A stretch of DNA of 24,257 nucleotides. Origin: JBOGGX01 sp050744245. GTDB lineage: Bacteria; Actinomycetota; Acidimicrobiia; Acidimicrobiales; JBOGGX01. The notes beneath the pieces are model-generated. The model was not told where the DNA came from. It did no database searches and saw only the letters and a list, made by a program, of their open reading frames with translations. The stretch lies in assembly GCA_050744245.1 (NCBI GenBank), contig JBOGGX010000030.1, positions 1-24,257 of the forward strand, given 5' to 3'. A program made the position numbers and the translations under genes. Shown here piece by piece: positions 1-7,307 of the stretch (position 1 is its first letter; every line of letters begins with the position of its first letter).

Positions 1-243
1 CGTCTTGTCGGGCGGCGAGGCAAGAAGCGAGCCCGCAAGGCCGTCGGACACAGCATCCTGGTTGGCGGTTGGCACATCCTTCACGACGGCGTCGACTGGG
101 CCGACCTGGGTGCCGACTACTTCGAACCCGACCGGCTCGCACGCCGCAAACCCAACGAGCTCCGCTCGCTTGGCTGGACGGTCACCATCAACCCCGACGG
201 CAAACCGCACACCTCGCGCCTGCCGCCTGAACCCACCCCGTAA
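1..243 (+). CDS. IS110-family transposase, C-terminal fragment
   Basis: The reading frame is open from base 1 to a TAA at 241-243 and has no start in the window, so this is the last 80 residues of a longer protein. The fragment contains a lysine/arginine-rich stretch (GKKRARKAVGHSIL), then a helix with WHIL, then DLGADYFEP, then a LRSLGWTVTI tail. This order is typical of the C-terminal end of IS110/IS1111 transposases (Transposase_20 region), where the segment before the stop carries HxxL..WH.L, LGADYF and a final LxxLGxxVT. The DEDD-type N-terminal catalytic domain lies outside the window. The gene reads toward, and ends just before, the disrupted monooxygenase gene on the other strand. Confidence 0.7.
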   Translation, partial: RLVGRRGKKRARKAVGHSILVGGWHILHDGVDWADLGADYFEPDRLARRKPNELRSLGWTVTINPDGKPHTSRLPPEPTP

Positions 244-355
244 GGCAGAAGCCCAGGCGGGGACATCTCTCCACCGCGCCCACGCGCTCGGTGACTCACG
301 TTCATTTCACTTCAGGTCGTGTCCGGTTCGGGGTCCGCAATCAGCCAGCACTTGA
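1..355 (+). mobile_element. 3' end of an IS110-family insertion sequence
   Basis: The left edge holds the transposase C-terminus (1-243) followed by about 110 bases with no credible gene. Directly after this, from roughly position 355, the opposite strand begins to encode a TmoA-like hydroxylase that is cut short. The right end of the element is therefore placed near 350-360, inside that gene. IS110-family elements lack the usual long terminal inverted repeats, and none is seen here. The left end lies outside the window, so the exact boundary and any target duplication cannot be fixed. Confidence 0.6.
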
Positions 356-704
356 GCGGCCCATGCGCATCTCGCCGATGGCGGCCAGGTATTCGGGGAT
401 GGCGATGCCCCCGTAGTGGGCGATGATCGCCGACTTCCATCCGGCATCGAGCTGTTCGAACATCTTCGAACGGCCAACGACCGAGCGCACCGAGTAGACG
501 CCTGCGTCGTTGCCGGCCTGGTTGTGCACGTAGTCGCGGTAGGTGACCTTGTAGGGCTCGTCCCAGTTCAGCCGGTCCTCCCTCGGGATGCCGTGGGCGG
601 TCGGCAACTGGTCGGGCCAGGCCTCGGCCTCGTCGACGTGGGACAGTTCCCACTTCATGTCCCGGGTCAGGTCGTACCACCACGAAACGGGGCAGTCGGG
701 GCAT
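341..704 (-). pseudogene. Toluene/phenol monooxygenase hydroxylase alpha subunit (TmoA-like), N-terminal remnant
   Basis: On the minus strand the translation contains WWYDLTRDMKW, then WDEPYKVTYRDYV, then DAGVYSVRSVV, then AHYGGIAIPEYLAAIGEMRMGR. This closely follows the first 110 or so residues of TmoA-type hydroxylase large subunits of soluble di-iron monooxygenases, which hydroxylate benzene, toluene or phenol. The family is about 500 residues; here it ends after about 110, where the IS110-type element begins, so the di-iron ligands in the later helices are missing. The best start is the ATG at 704-702, preceded by a purine-rich GGGGGA Shine-Dalgarno. That ATG is one base out of frame with the WWYDLTRD part; removing one T from the TTT run near 686-688 would give MPRLPRSWWYDLTRD, a family-like N-terminus. 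The gene is thus broken at the 3' end and probably also at the 5' end. An operator-like element lies just upstream at 740-776. Confidence 0.75.
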
Positions 705-739
705 CGTCCCCCTGTCCTGACCAGACGGCAAAACCGGAC

Positions 740-776
740 GTTCCCGTAAGCGGAAAGGTGGCCCGGATAGCGGAAC
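740..776 (-). promoter_or_regulatory. 37-bp inverted-repeat operator, copy A (diverged)
   Basis: Read on the minus strand this begins GTTCCGCTATCCGGG and ends CGGGAAC, a 37-bp frame identical in length to copies B (8237-8273) and C (9830-9866). The outer half-site GTTCCGC is intact and the distal half-site has changed from GCGGAAC to CGGGAAC. It matches C at 23 of 37 positions. It ends 35 bases before the ATG of the TmoA-like gene, so it is placed to control that gene. It lies between the stop of the zinc-ribbon gene (802) and the TmoA start, which argues for a separate promoter here. Confidence 0.55.
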
Positions 777-801
777 GCGGCTTGCTCAGGGAGTCGGCGG
801 T

Positions 802-1044
802 CTACTCCGGCTCGTGGCCGACGATGCGGTCGACGCGGACGATGTCGCCCGCCCATCCGCAGCGCCGGCACCAGATGTGGTAGGCCCGGTGATCGGCCTC
901 CCAGAACTCGACTGCGAGATCGCGGGCGGGGTCGAGCGCTTCGCCGCAGCCGGGGCAGAACCGCGGCAGGTCGGCCAGGTGGCGTTGCCGGTCGGCGTCC
1001 CACCAGTGGTCGCCGGTGGGTCGACGGGGCGTCGACTCGATCAC
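802..1044 (-). CDS. Small zinc-ribbon protein of unknown function
   Basis: An 80-residue protein starting at a GTG (1044-1042) that overlaps the stop of the Rieske oxygenase gene as GTGA, a sign of translational coupling. It contains two CxxC pairs, FCPGCGE near residue 30 and WCRRCGW near residue 60, spaced as in a treble-clef or zinc-ribbon fold binding one zinc ion. Between them is an acidic and aromatic stretch (AVEFWEADHRAYHIW). I recognise no specific family. As the last gene of the dioxygenase-kinase-Rieske unit it may be an accessory or assembly factor for the oxygenase or the phosphotransferase, but that rests on position only. Confidence 0.7.
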   Translation of the reverse strand: MIESTPRRPTGDHWWDADRQRHLADLPRFCPGCGEALDPARDLAVEFWEADHRAYHIWCRRCGWAGDIVRVDRIVGHEPE

Positions 1045-2303
1045 GGTGCCGCGCCGACCTCCTCACCCCGGGCCCGGGCGGCGTCGAGGTGGAGCTTGCG
1101 CAAGGCGTCGAGCTGCGGGCTGTACCGGGTGAAGCCCATGTCGATCCACTGCAGGGCGAAGTCGGCCCCGGCGCCGAACTTGTCCTTCTCGCAGGGAAGC
1201 TCGATCTCGTCGTGGGCCCGGCGGACGACCGCGATCGGGTCTTCGCCGGCCTCGACCCTCGCCACGTTCTCGCGGAACATCCGCCGCAGCATGACCAGGC
1301 CGATGTCGGACTTGCCGATGTGCTCGGCCGTGCGGTCGGCGACCGCGCCCTGGGTGACCCAGGCCATGATGTCCTGGCCCTCCACGTAGTCGACGATGTG
1401 GCGCCCGTTGGCGTCGCGCCACTCGACCTCGTAGTCGGGGATCGTCACCTGCTCCGGATATTCGACCAGGCCAGGCGGATGGTGGACCGTGTAGAGGATG
1501 AACCAGGTGGTGGTGTCGTCGATCGGCACCCGGATCTGCATCTGGTCGATGCCCCCGCCGCCGACCCGCATGCAGAACGGGAACACCAGTGGATGTCCGA
1601 CCTTCCAGTCGTCGGACTCCTCGCTCTCGCCCTCCAGCAGCCTGCGCTTGATGATGCCGTGGTCGAAGACGTCGAAGCCGACCTTGACGTGGCGATTTTG
1701 GAACGACGGCGGGGCGGCGAAGCCGGACTGCTCGCCCAGGAACTGGAAGTACCGGCCATGGAGCCATTCGACGTGGTGGGGGTCGACCGCGTTCTCCATG
1801 ATCTGGAGCCAGCTGCACGGGAGCAGGGCATGGCCGAGGTCGCGCACGCCGTCCATCACGTAGACGTCGTACCGCGGGAGCTGGGGCACCGGATCGGGCC
1901 CGATGTAGGCCCACACCATGCCACCCATGGCCTCGGCCGATCCGGACTGCGCCCGGATCCTGTCCTTGAACGCCGACTTCTCCGGCTCGGCCGGCTGGTC
2001 GACGCACCGGCCCGAGAAGTCGAACATCCAGCCGTGGTACCCGCACCGGAGACCGTCGTTTTCGACCACGCCGTAGACGAGCGAGGCGCTCCGGTGGGGG
2101 CACTTCTCCTGGACGATGCCGTACCCGCCCTGGGGCGTCCTCCATAGGGCGAAGTCCTCGCCGAGCAGCCGGACCTTCTTGACCGGCCACTCGTCGAGGT
2201 CGCGCACGAAGGCGACCGGGTACCAGTACCGCCGGAGGAGCTCGCCCATCGGCGTACCCGGGCCGACCCGGGTGAGAGCCTCGTTCTGCTCCCGGCTCAG
2301 CAT
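1041..2303 (-). CDS. Rieske non-haem iron ring-hydroxylating oxygenase, alpha subunit (phthalate 4,5-dioxygenase-like)
   Basis: A 420-residue protein. The N-terminal Rieske domain has C68-x-H70 (EKCPHRSASL) and C87-x2-H90 (LRCGYHGW), the ligand set for a [2Fe-2S] cluster. The catalytic domain has the 2-His-1-carboxylate region NAVDPHHVEWLH, with D174, H177 and H182 in the D-x2-H-x4-H arrangement, and a later VEGQDIMAW segment that probably supplies the carboxylate ligand. Length and motifs fit single-component alpha oxygenases such as phthalate 4,5-dioxygenase or vanillate demethylase. It would add O2 to, or O-dealkylate, an aromatic ring using electrons from a ferredoxin/reductase. The ATG at 2303 follows a GGGAA Shine-Dalgarno and starts 14 bases after the phosphotransferase gene. 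A Rieske ferredoxin is encoded at 16497-16868; no reductase is in the window. The substrate is unknown. Confidence 0.9.
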   Translation of the reverse strand: MLSREQNEALTRVGPGTPMGELLRRYWYPVAFVRDLDEWPVKKVRLLGEDFALWRTPQGGYGIVQEKCPHRSASLVYGVVENDGLRCGYHGWMFDFSGRCVDQPAEPEKSAFKDRIRAQSGSAEAMGGMVWAYIGPDPVPQLPRYDVYVMDGVRDLGHALLPCSWLQIMENAVDPHHVEWLHGRYFQFLGEQSGFAAPPSFQNRHVKVGFDVFDHGIIKRRLLEGESEESDDWKVGHPLVFPFCMRVGGGGIDQMQIRVPIDDTTTWFILYTVHHPPGLVEYPEQVTIPDYEVEWRDANGRHIVDYVEGQDIMAWVTQGAVADRTAEHIGKSDIGLVMLRRMFRENVARVEAGEDPIAVVRRAHDEIELPCEKDKFGAGADFALQWIDMGFTRYSPQLDALRKLHLDAARARGEEVGAAP

Positions 2304-2317
2304 GGTGGTTCCCTTTT

Positions 2318-4135
2318 CTAGTCGAGGATGGTGACCGTGCCGTTGCTCCCGTCGACGCGGAGCCGCTGCCCGGTCTTGATGTTGCGCGTGCCGTAGGCCG
2401 TACCGGTCACGGCCGGGAGCCCGTACTCGCGGCACACGATGGCGGCGTGGCTCATCATCCCGCCGATGTCGGTGACGGCCGCGCCGATCTTGCCGAACAC
2501 CGGGGCCCACGACGGCGCCGTGATCGAGGCCACGAGGATCTCTCCCTCTTCCAGCTCGGGGATCTGTTCGGCCGAGAAGATCACCCGGGCCGGACCCTCG
2601 ACCACCCCAGGGGAGGCGGCGAAGCCGGTGAGGTCGCCGTTGCCGCCGACGTCGTCGGCCCCCAGCCAGCGGCCCACCGACTCGCTGGTGATCCCCCACA
2701 GCATGATGGTGAACGGCTCGGTGACGACGTCGGGCGGGCTGCCGAGCGCTTTGGGCGCCGGCCACTGGCGGAGGACGTCGAGGATCTCCTTGCGCCGGCC
2801 CAGCTCGCGCTTCCAATACACGGGGCCCCGAGACGGCGCCCCCACGGCCCAGGCCGAGTACATGTCCCAGATGGCCTCGTTCACCTCGTCGCGCTTGAGG
2901 TAGAAGACGTCGTCCTCCGACTCGAAGAACCCCTCCTTCACGAAGACGCGCCCGAGGTCTCGCATCTTGCGCCACAGCACCGAATGGCTCCAGTGCTCGA
3001 CGTAGAAGTTGTGGTTCTCGACGTAGGGGAAGACGACGCTCGCCAGTCCAAGCTTCTGCTCGAAGACCTGGCGGTCTTCGTCCGAGGCGAGCAGTTCTTG
3101 GTACTCGGCCACGATCCGGTCGCGCTCGGCCCTGATCTCGTCGACGGGTCGCCTGATGTCGTCGCCGGCGCGCACCTTGGCGATGTAGTTCCTGAGGAAC
3201 CCGAAGGGGATCTCGATGTGCTCGTTCCAGACCTGGTCAGAGTGGTAGAAGCCCGACCCGGCCGAGAAGTTGAACCATGGCTCCCTGACCTCGTCCCACG
3301 CCGCCACCCACGACCGGCCCGGTTCGGTGGTCGCCAACCGCTCGAGGACCGCGCCCGGCTCGCCCTCGTCGATGACGCCGTCGACGCCGAGGTCGACCGC
3401 CATCCGAGCCAGGCGCTTGAGCTCCTCGTTGGGGCGGAACAGGTCGACCTCGACACCGGCCACCATCTTGGCGATGGCCAGGTCGGGGATGTTCGGGAAC
3501 GCCTCCTTGCAGAACCCGAAGTAGTCGAGATAGGCGGCGTACCCCAGGTTGAGGAACTCGAAGTGGTACTGCCACAGCTTGAGCCCCAGGTTGAGCAGGG
3601 CCCGGTACCGCTCCTGGAGGGCGAGGCCCGAGCCGGTGCCCCGGCCCTCGGTGACCACCTCGAGCTCCTCCATCTCGGGCAGGGGCTGGAAGTCGAGCGC
3701 TTCCATCTCGGCGATCAGGTCCTTGATCTTGGGCACCCACCGGTCGTAGAGGTCGCCCCAGTTCTGGAAGTAGAACCCGGCCCGCTCCATGAAGTGGGGC
3801 ACCCGCGACTCGATCTCGGCCGGGTCGGCGACGCCGACCGGCGAGAGGTAGGCGTAGCCGTTGAGCACCCGGTAGTCGATGCCCATCGCCGGCGGGATCA
3901 GGTAGTGCCGGGTGTTGTACTGCGACAATGAGGCGATGGCGTACTCGTAGAACGTGGCGTCCCACGGCGTCAGCACGTCTGGCCAGTGGACGCCGTCCTG
4001 GAACCAGAACATCGACTCCTCGTACTCGCGACGGTCGTCGCTGAACGGCAGCGAGTAGGTGTACAGCTCCTCCCACCCCTCTCCCCCGGGTGGGGTGTCG
4101 ATCTCGAATGGGCTGGGAAATCGGTCCTTCGCCAA
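2318..4135 (-). CDS. PEP-utilising phosphotransferase subunit, phenylphosphate synthase PpsA-like (swivelling-histidine subunit)
   Basis: A 605-residue protein starting at TTG (4135-4133), six bases after a strong GAAGGAG Shine-Dalgarno; no in-frame ATG fits better. The C-terminal 90 residues form the PEP-utilising mobile (swivelling) domain, with GGMMSHAAIVCREYGLPAV carrying the phospho-accepting histidine at about H563. The first 500 residues are mostly helical and aromatic-rich, as in the 70-kDa subunit of phenylphosphate synthase and in the CreH/CreI-type alkylphenol kinases of Corynebacterium. In Thauera aromatica the 70-kDa PpsA carries the histidine and the 40-kDa PpsB the ATP-binding domain; the sizes here (605 and 369 residues) reproduce that split. 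The predicted role is transfer of the beta-phosphate of ATP to a phenolic hydroxyl. Alternatives are phosphotransfer to another alcohol or an antibiotic (rifampin-phosphotransferase-like), but the neighbours are all aromatic catabolism. The Rieske gene follows after 14 bases. Confidence 0.8.
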   Translation of the reverse strand: MAKDRFPSPFEIDTPPGGEGWEELYTYSLPFSDDRREYEESMFWFQDGVHWPDVLTPWDATFYEYAIASLSQYNTRHYLIPPAMGIDYRVLNGYAYLSPVGVADPAEIESRVPHFMERAGFYFQNWGDLYDRWVPKIKDLIAEMEALDFQPLPEMEELEVVTEGRGTGSGLALQERYRALLNLGLKLWQYHFEFLNLGYAAYLDYFGFCKEAFPNIPDLAIAKMVAGVEVDLFRPNEELKRLARMAVDLGVDGVIDEGEPGAVLERLATTEPGRSWVAAWDEVREPWFNFSAGSGFYHSDQVWNEHIEIPFGFLRNYIAKVRAGDDIRRPVDEIRAERDRIVAEYQELLASDEDRQVFEQKLGLASVVFPYVENHNFYVEHWSHSVLWRKMRDLGRVFVKEGFFESEDDVFYLKRDEVNEAIWDMYSAWAVGAPSRGPVYWKRELGRRKEILDVLRQWPAPKALGSPPDVVTEPFTIMLWGITSESVGRWLGADDVGGNGDLTGFAASPGVVEGPARVIFSAEQIPELEEGEILVASITAPSWAPVFGKIGAAVTDIGGMMSHAAIVCREYGLPAVTGTAYGTRNIKTGQRLRVDGSNGTVTILD

Positions 4136-4173
4136 CGTGTTCTCCTTCCTCGTACCCCGCCTGCCCTCTCGGG

Positions 4174-5283
4174 TCAGGCCGGGGCCTCCTCCTCCACCGT
4201 CGAGGTCGGCCGGGCGGCCGAGGCATGCGTGGGCGCCAGCAGCGTCGCCACGATCCCGTCCATGAAGCTGGCCTCGTTCCGGCTCACGGTCCGAGGCTGC
4301 CGCGACCACACCGTCTCCGGACGGCTCTGCAGCAGCACCACGTTGTCCGGGCCGGGCAGATGGCGGTCGATCGCCCATTCGATGTCCTGCGGGCAGCCGT
4401 AGTGGCGCTCGGCCCGGCGGGCCATCAGCGCGACCGACGTGATCTCGTCGTCGCTGAGACACGGCACCGATTGGCGTTCCGCCTCCACCTCGAGCTTCTC
4501 GACGCCGTCGTCGACGACCCGGTACTCGACCGCCTTGGGCGAGATGGTGCGCTTGACGATCGCGTGTAGCACCTTGTCGACCAGGAAGTAGTCCGGTGTG
4601 ACCTCGCCGGCGACGACCGCCTCGCCGAGACCCCACGATGCGTCGATCGCGATCTGGGACCGGTCGCCGTCGGTTGGGTTGAGCGTGAAGGCCACCCCGG
4701 AGACCCTGGGATCGACCATCTTCTGCACCCCGACCGACATGCAGACGAGCTCGGCGGCGAACCCCATCTGCCGCCGATAGCTGATCGCCCGCGCCGTGAA
4801 CAGGCTCGACCAGCAGCGGCGCACGTGCTCGACCACCGCGGCCTGGCCCCGGACCCAGAGGTAGGTGTCGTGCTCGCCGGCGAACGACGCCTCGGGCAGG
4901 TCCTCGCACGTGGCCGACGAGCGCACGGCCACGGGGACGTCGTCGACTCCACACCGTTCGCAGAGGGTGAGGTAGCCGTGGCGGATGGCCTGGTCGACCT
5001 CGGCGGCGACGGGCACCGACTCGAGCAGGTCCCTCACCCTTCGGCTCGTGGTCTCGAGCGCGGTCGGGTCGTCGGTGGCCGCGTCGAGCAGCCGGTCGAC
5101 GGCATCGCGGACGTCGGGATCGCGCCGCATCGTGTCGTACGCGTCCGTGGTCACGGCGAAGCCGGGGGGGACGGGCAGCCCGGCGGCGATCATCTCGCCG
5201 AGCGAGGCGTTCTTCCCTCCGACCCGACACCGGTCCTCAGGGCGGTAGTCCTCGAGCCAGACGATCGGCCCGGGCTCGGTCAT
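4174..5283 (-). CDS. ATP-grasp (PPDK/PEP-synthase N-terminal) subunit, phenylphosphate synthase PpsB-like
   Basis: A 369-residue protein beginning at ATG 5283-5281, overlapping the stop of the phosphatase gene as ATGA. It is the PPDK N-terminal ATP-binding module: VGGKNASLGEM at 21-31, RSSATCEDLP at 121-130 and ASFAGEHDTYL just after, then a QDIEWAID segment and LLQSRPET near the end, the classic last strand of this fold. It lacks its own swivelling-histidine and PEP-binding domains, so it must work with the adjacent 605-residue subunit. This split matches phenylphosphate synthase (phenol + ATP to phenylphosphate + AMP + Pi) rather than ordinary PEP synthase, a single chain of about 790 residues. 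A third, regulatory CBS-type subunit as in Thauera is not seen. Co-transcription with catechol dioxygenases and a Rieske oxygenase supports an aromatic substrate. Confidence 0.82.
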   Translation of the reverse strand: MTEPGPIVWLEDYRPEDRCRVGGKNASLGEMIAAGLPVPPGFAVTTDAYDTMRRDPDVRDAVDRLLDAATDDPTALETTSRRVRDLLESVPVAAEVDQAIRHGYLTLCERCGVDDVPVAVRSSATCEDLPEASFAGEHDTYLWVRGQAAVVEHVRRCWSSLFTARAISYRRQMGFAAELVCMSVGVQKMVDPRVSGVAFTLNPTDGDRSQIAIDASWGLGEAVVAGEVTPDYFLVDKVLHAIVKRTISPKAVEYRVVDDGVEKLEVEAERQSVPCLSDDEITSVALMARRAERHYGCPQDIEWAIDRHLPGPDNVVLLQSRPETVWSRQPRTVSRNEASFMDGIVATLLAPTHASAARPTSTVEEEAPA

Positions 5284-6392
5284 GTTCTGTCCCCTTCCCC
5301 CTGCGCCGGCAGCCACTGCTCGTCGAGCCGCCACGTCGGGAGGGCCTCGATCTCGGGCACGTGGACCTCCTGGACGCGGTTCCGGTACGAGACGAGCGCC
5401 TCGCGGCTTCCCTCCATGAGCTTCACCCGTACGTGCTCGACGTTGTACGGCTCGCCCGGGTCGTAGCCGAAGGCGGCGATGGCGAAGGCCCGTACGGGTC
5501 CCGAGTGCGAGGCGACGACCAGTCGGGCGCCCGGGTGCTCGATCGCCAGCCGCCGGAGGCCGACCCAGAAGCGACGCACGCAGAACGCCGGCGGCTCGAA
5601 GTGCAGCATCGGGATCGAGAGCCAGTACTCGATGGGGTCGGCCCCGCCCACCTGGGTGCGCCAGAAGCGGTCGACCTCGACCAACCACATCGGACGGTCA
5701 CCGAGTGCCGTGCGTTCGAAGCTCTCGAGGATCGAGTGGTACTCGCGAAAGGCGGCCGTGACGTCGCGCAGTCCCGACGGAGTGGCCACGGCGAAGTTCT
5801 TGAACTCGTCCATGGCCCGAGGGGCGTGCACCTTGACGTTCTTCTCGAACATGGCGAGCCCGTCGACGAGGCCCCGATGGATGTGCTCGGCGGTCTGGCT
5901 GGCCCGGTTGGTGGCGGCCGAAACGACCACGACCTCCTCGGCGTCGCCCACCCGCTTGGCCAGGTTGTGGCCGTAGGTGTGGGCCTGCCAGGTGCCCTGC
6001 GGGGTGAGCCCCGACTCGGTCGAGTACCCCTGGGTCTCGCCGTGACGGACGAGGTAGATCTCGTTGGCGATGCGGGGGCGGGCTCTCGCCGGGGCGCTGA
6101 TCTCCTTGTTGCGGCTGTCCTCGGTCAGCGCCTGCTGAAACGCGAGGTCGCGGCGCTCCCACAGCGGCGGGCGCTGGTCGGTGACCGGCTCGGACTCCCG
6201 GCGGGCCCGGAACCGCCGCAGGTACAGGGGAGTGTCGTCGTCGCCAGCGTGCTCATCGCCGTCGTCGCCGCCCGGCGGCCGGCGTTCGCGCTCTCGCTGT
6301 CGGGCCCGGCGCTCCTGGTAGCGCGCCAGGTAGTGCGGCGCGTCCGGCCGTTCGGTGTGGGGCAGCCGCACGTCGTCGTCCCGCTGGGTCAC
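5280..6392 (-). CDS. Histidine phosphatase superfamily protein with a long charged N-terminal extension
   Basis: A 370-residue protein starting at GTG 6392-6390, which overlaps the upstream dioxygenase stop as GTGA. The phosphatase domain begins near residue 110 with IYLVRHGETQGY; H117 of the RHG motif is the expected phospho-histidine nucleophile, and ASHSGPVRA in the C-terminal half supplies the second histidine. The first 105 residues are highly charged and include two similar short segments, DAPHYLARYQERRARQ and DTPLYLRRFRARRESE, separated by a Gly/Asp linker. This extension is not part of the family and looks like a pair of short amphipathic helices. Its place between ring-cleavage dioxygenases and a phenylphosphate-synthase-like pair suggests it removes phosphate from an aryl phosphate, much as a phosphohydrolase completes the cre alkylphenol pathway of Corynebacterium. 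That role is inference; a phosphoglycerate-mutase-like role is less likely in this context. Confidence 0.8.
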   Translation of the reverse strand: MTQRDDDVRLPHTERPDAPHYLARYQERRARQRERERRPPGGDDGDEHAGDDDTPLYLRRFRARRESEPVTDQRPPLWERRDLAFQQALTEDSRNKEISAPARARPRIANEIYLVRHGETQGYSTESGLTPQGTWQAHTYGHNLAKRVGDAEEVVVVSAATNRASQTAEHIHRGLVDGLAMFEKNVKVHAPRAMDEFKNFAVATPSGLRDVTAAFREYHSILESFERTALGDRPMWLVEVDRFWRTQVGGADPIEYWLSIPMLHFEPPAFCVRRFWVGLRRLAIEHPGARLVVASHSGPVRAFAIAAFGYDPGEPYNVEHVRVKLMEGSREALVSYRNRVQEVHVPEIEALPTWRLDEQWLPAQGEGDRT

Positions 6393-7300
6393 GAGTGCAC
6401 CGTCAGGAAGCGCTGGTTCACGACCCCGTCGTAGTAGAAGATCGCCCGCCCCATCTGGGCCTCGGTCCAGGTGACCGGCTCCCGGTCGGGGTCGGCCCAG
6501 TAGCCGCCGGTGTACACCTCGTTGCGGTTGCCGGCCGGGTCGAAGAAGTACAGGCCCCACCCGCGGGTGGCGCCGTGGCGGGTGGGCCCGGCGTCGATGC
6601 GGACACCGTGGTAGGCGCACAGGTCGGCCGATCGGCGCAGCTCGTTCCAGTCGTCGACCCAGAAGGCGACGTGGTGGAACCCGCCGTTGGGGCCGGTGAT
6701 GAGGGCCAGGTCGTGGGCGGTGTGGGTCCGCTCGAGGAAGACCGCCAGCCGGTGGCCGTCGTCGGCGATCACCTGCTCGGTGGGCCGGAAGTCGAGGACA
6801 TCGGAGAAGAAGTCGGTGGCCCGGTCGACGTCCTCGGCCATGAGGAAGACGTGGTCGATGCGGGGCGGGTGCATCCCGAACAGCCCCTGCGGCTCGGGCG
6901 GCGGGTTGGTGAGCGGCAGGAGGTTGCCGACCTGCTCCATGCCCCACACCAGCTCGGTGACGTGACCGGACGGCGCCTCGAAGCGCACGGTCTCGCCCGC
7001 CCCCGGTGCGACCTGGCGCGGGGCGAACCGCTTGGTCGGCACGCCGGCCGCCTCCAGCCGAGCCTGGTAGTGGTCGAGGTCGGCGCGGTCCTGCAGCTTC
7101 CAGCCCATGAGCTCGAGGCCGTACGTGGGGGCGTAGGTCAGGATCACCGAGTGGTGCTGGTGCTCGTCCCAGCACTTGAGGAAGACCCGCTCCGGATCGC
7201 GTGCCGTCTCGATGAGGCCGACCACCTCGGTGTAGTAGGCGGTCGCCAGCTCCAGGTCGGGGACCCGGATCTCGACATGGCTCAGCCGGAGAATGCCCAC
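6389..7300 (-). CDS. Catechol 2,3-dioxygenase (XylE-type), second paralog
   Basis: A 303-residue extradiol dioxygenase of the vicinal oxygen chelate fold, two tandem modules (about 1-140 and 141-303). The C-terminal module holds the iron ligands: H150 in RIDHVFL, the histidine pair at 209-210 in FHHVAFW, and E261 in NRNEVYTGGYW. GPTRHG and YFFDPAGNRNE are catechol 2,3-dioxygenase signatures, and the end (RAIFYY..VNQRFLTVHS) mirrors the XylE C-terminus. It opens catechol or a substituted catechol next to the hydroxyls to give 2-hydroxymuconic semialdehyde. It starts at GTG 7300-7298, 7 bases after the other paralog. The pair are clearly related but diverged in the N-terminal module, so they may differ in substrate or one may be non-catalytic; both keep all three ligands. 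Confidence 0.88.
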   Translation of the reverse strand: MGILRLSHVEIRVPDLELATAYYTEVVGLIETARDPERVFLKCWDEHQHHSVILTYAPTYGLELMGWKLQDRADLDHYQARLEAAGVPTKRFAPRQVAPGAGETVRFEAPSGHVTELVWGMEQVGNLLPLTNPPPEPQGLFGMHPPRIDHVFLMAEDVDRATDFFSDVLDFRPTEQVIADDGHRLAVFLERTHTAHDLALITGPNGGFHHVAFWVDDWNELRRSADLCAYHGVRIDAGPTRHGATRGWGLYFFDPAGNRNEVYTGGYWADPDREPVTWTEAQMGRAIFYYDGVVNQRFLTVHS

Positions 7301-7307
7301 GGCTCAC

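Noticed and set aside
1041..2975. A 644-residue version of the Rieske oxygenase
   Set aside because: The extra N-terminal 220 residues are a shadow of the phosphotransferase gene. The ATG at 2303 starts exactly at family homology and has a ribosome binding site.
2447..3931. A 494-residue plus-strand open frame
   Set aside because: It is antisense to the phosphotransferase gene, with low-complexity composition and no recognisable motif.
2318..5230. A single 970-residue minus-strand frame covering both phosphotransferase genes
   Set aside because: Only the part after the TTG at 4135 is protein-like. The upstream part is arginine/proline-rich and antisense in phase to the well-conserved ATP-grasp gene at 4174-5283. 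A Shine-Dalgarno precedes the TTG.
5280..6392. Phosphoglycerate mutase as the role of the RHG protein
   Set aside because: The RHG motif is shared across the superfamily. The long extension and the position within a catabolic unit do not fit a glycolytic enzyme.
5280..7307. A 675-residue frame joining the second dioxygenase region and the histidine phosphatase
   Set aside because: Upstream of 6392 it is an out-of-frame reading of the dioxygenase gene; the GTGA overlap at 6389-6392 marks the true start.
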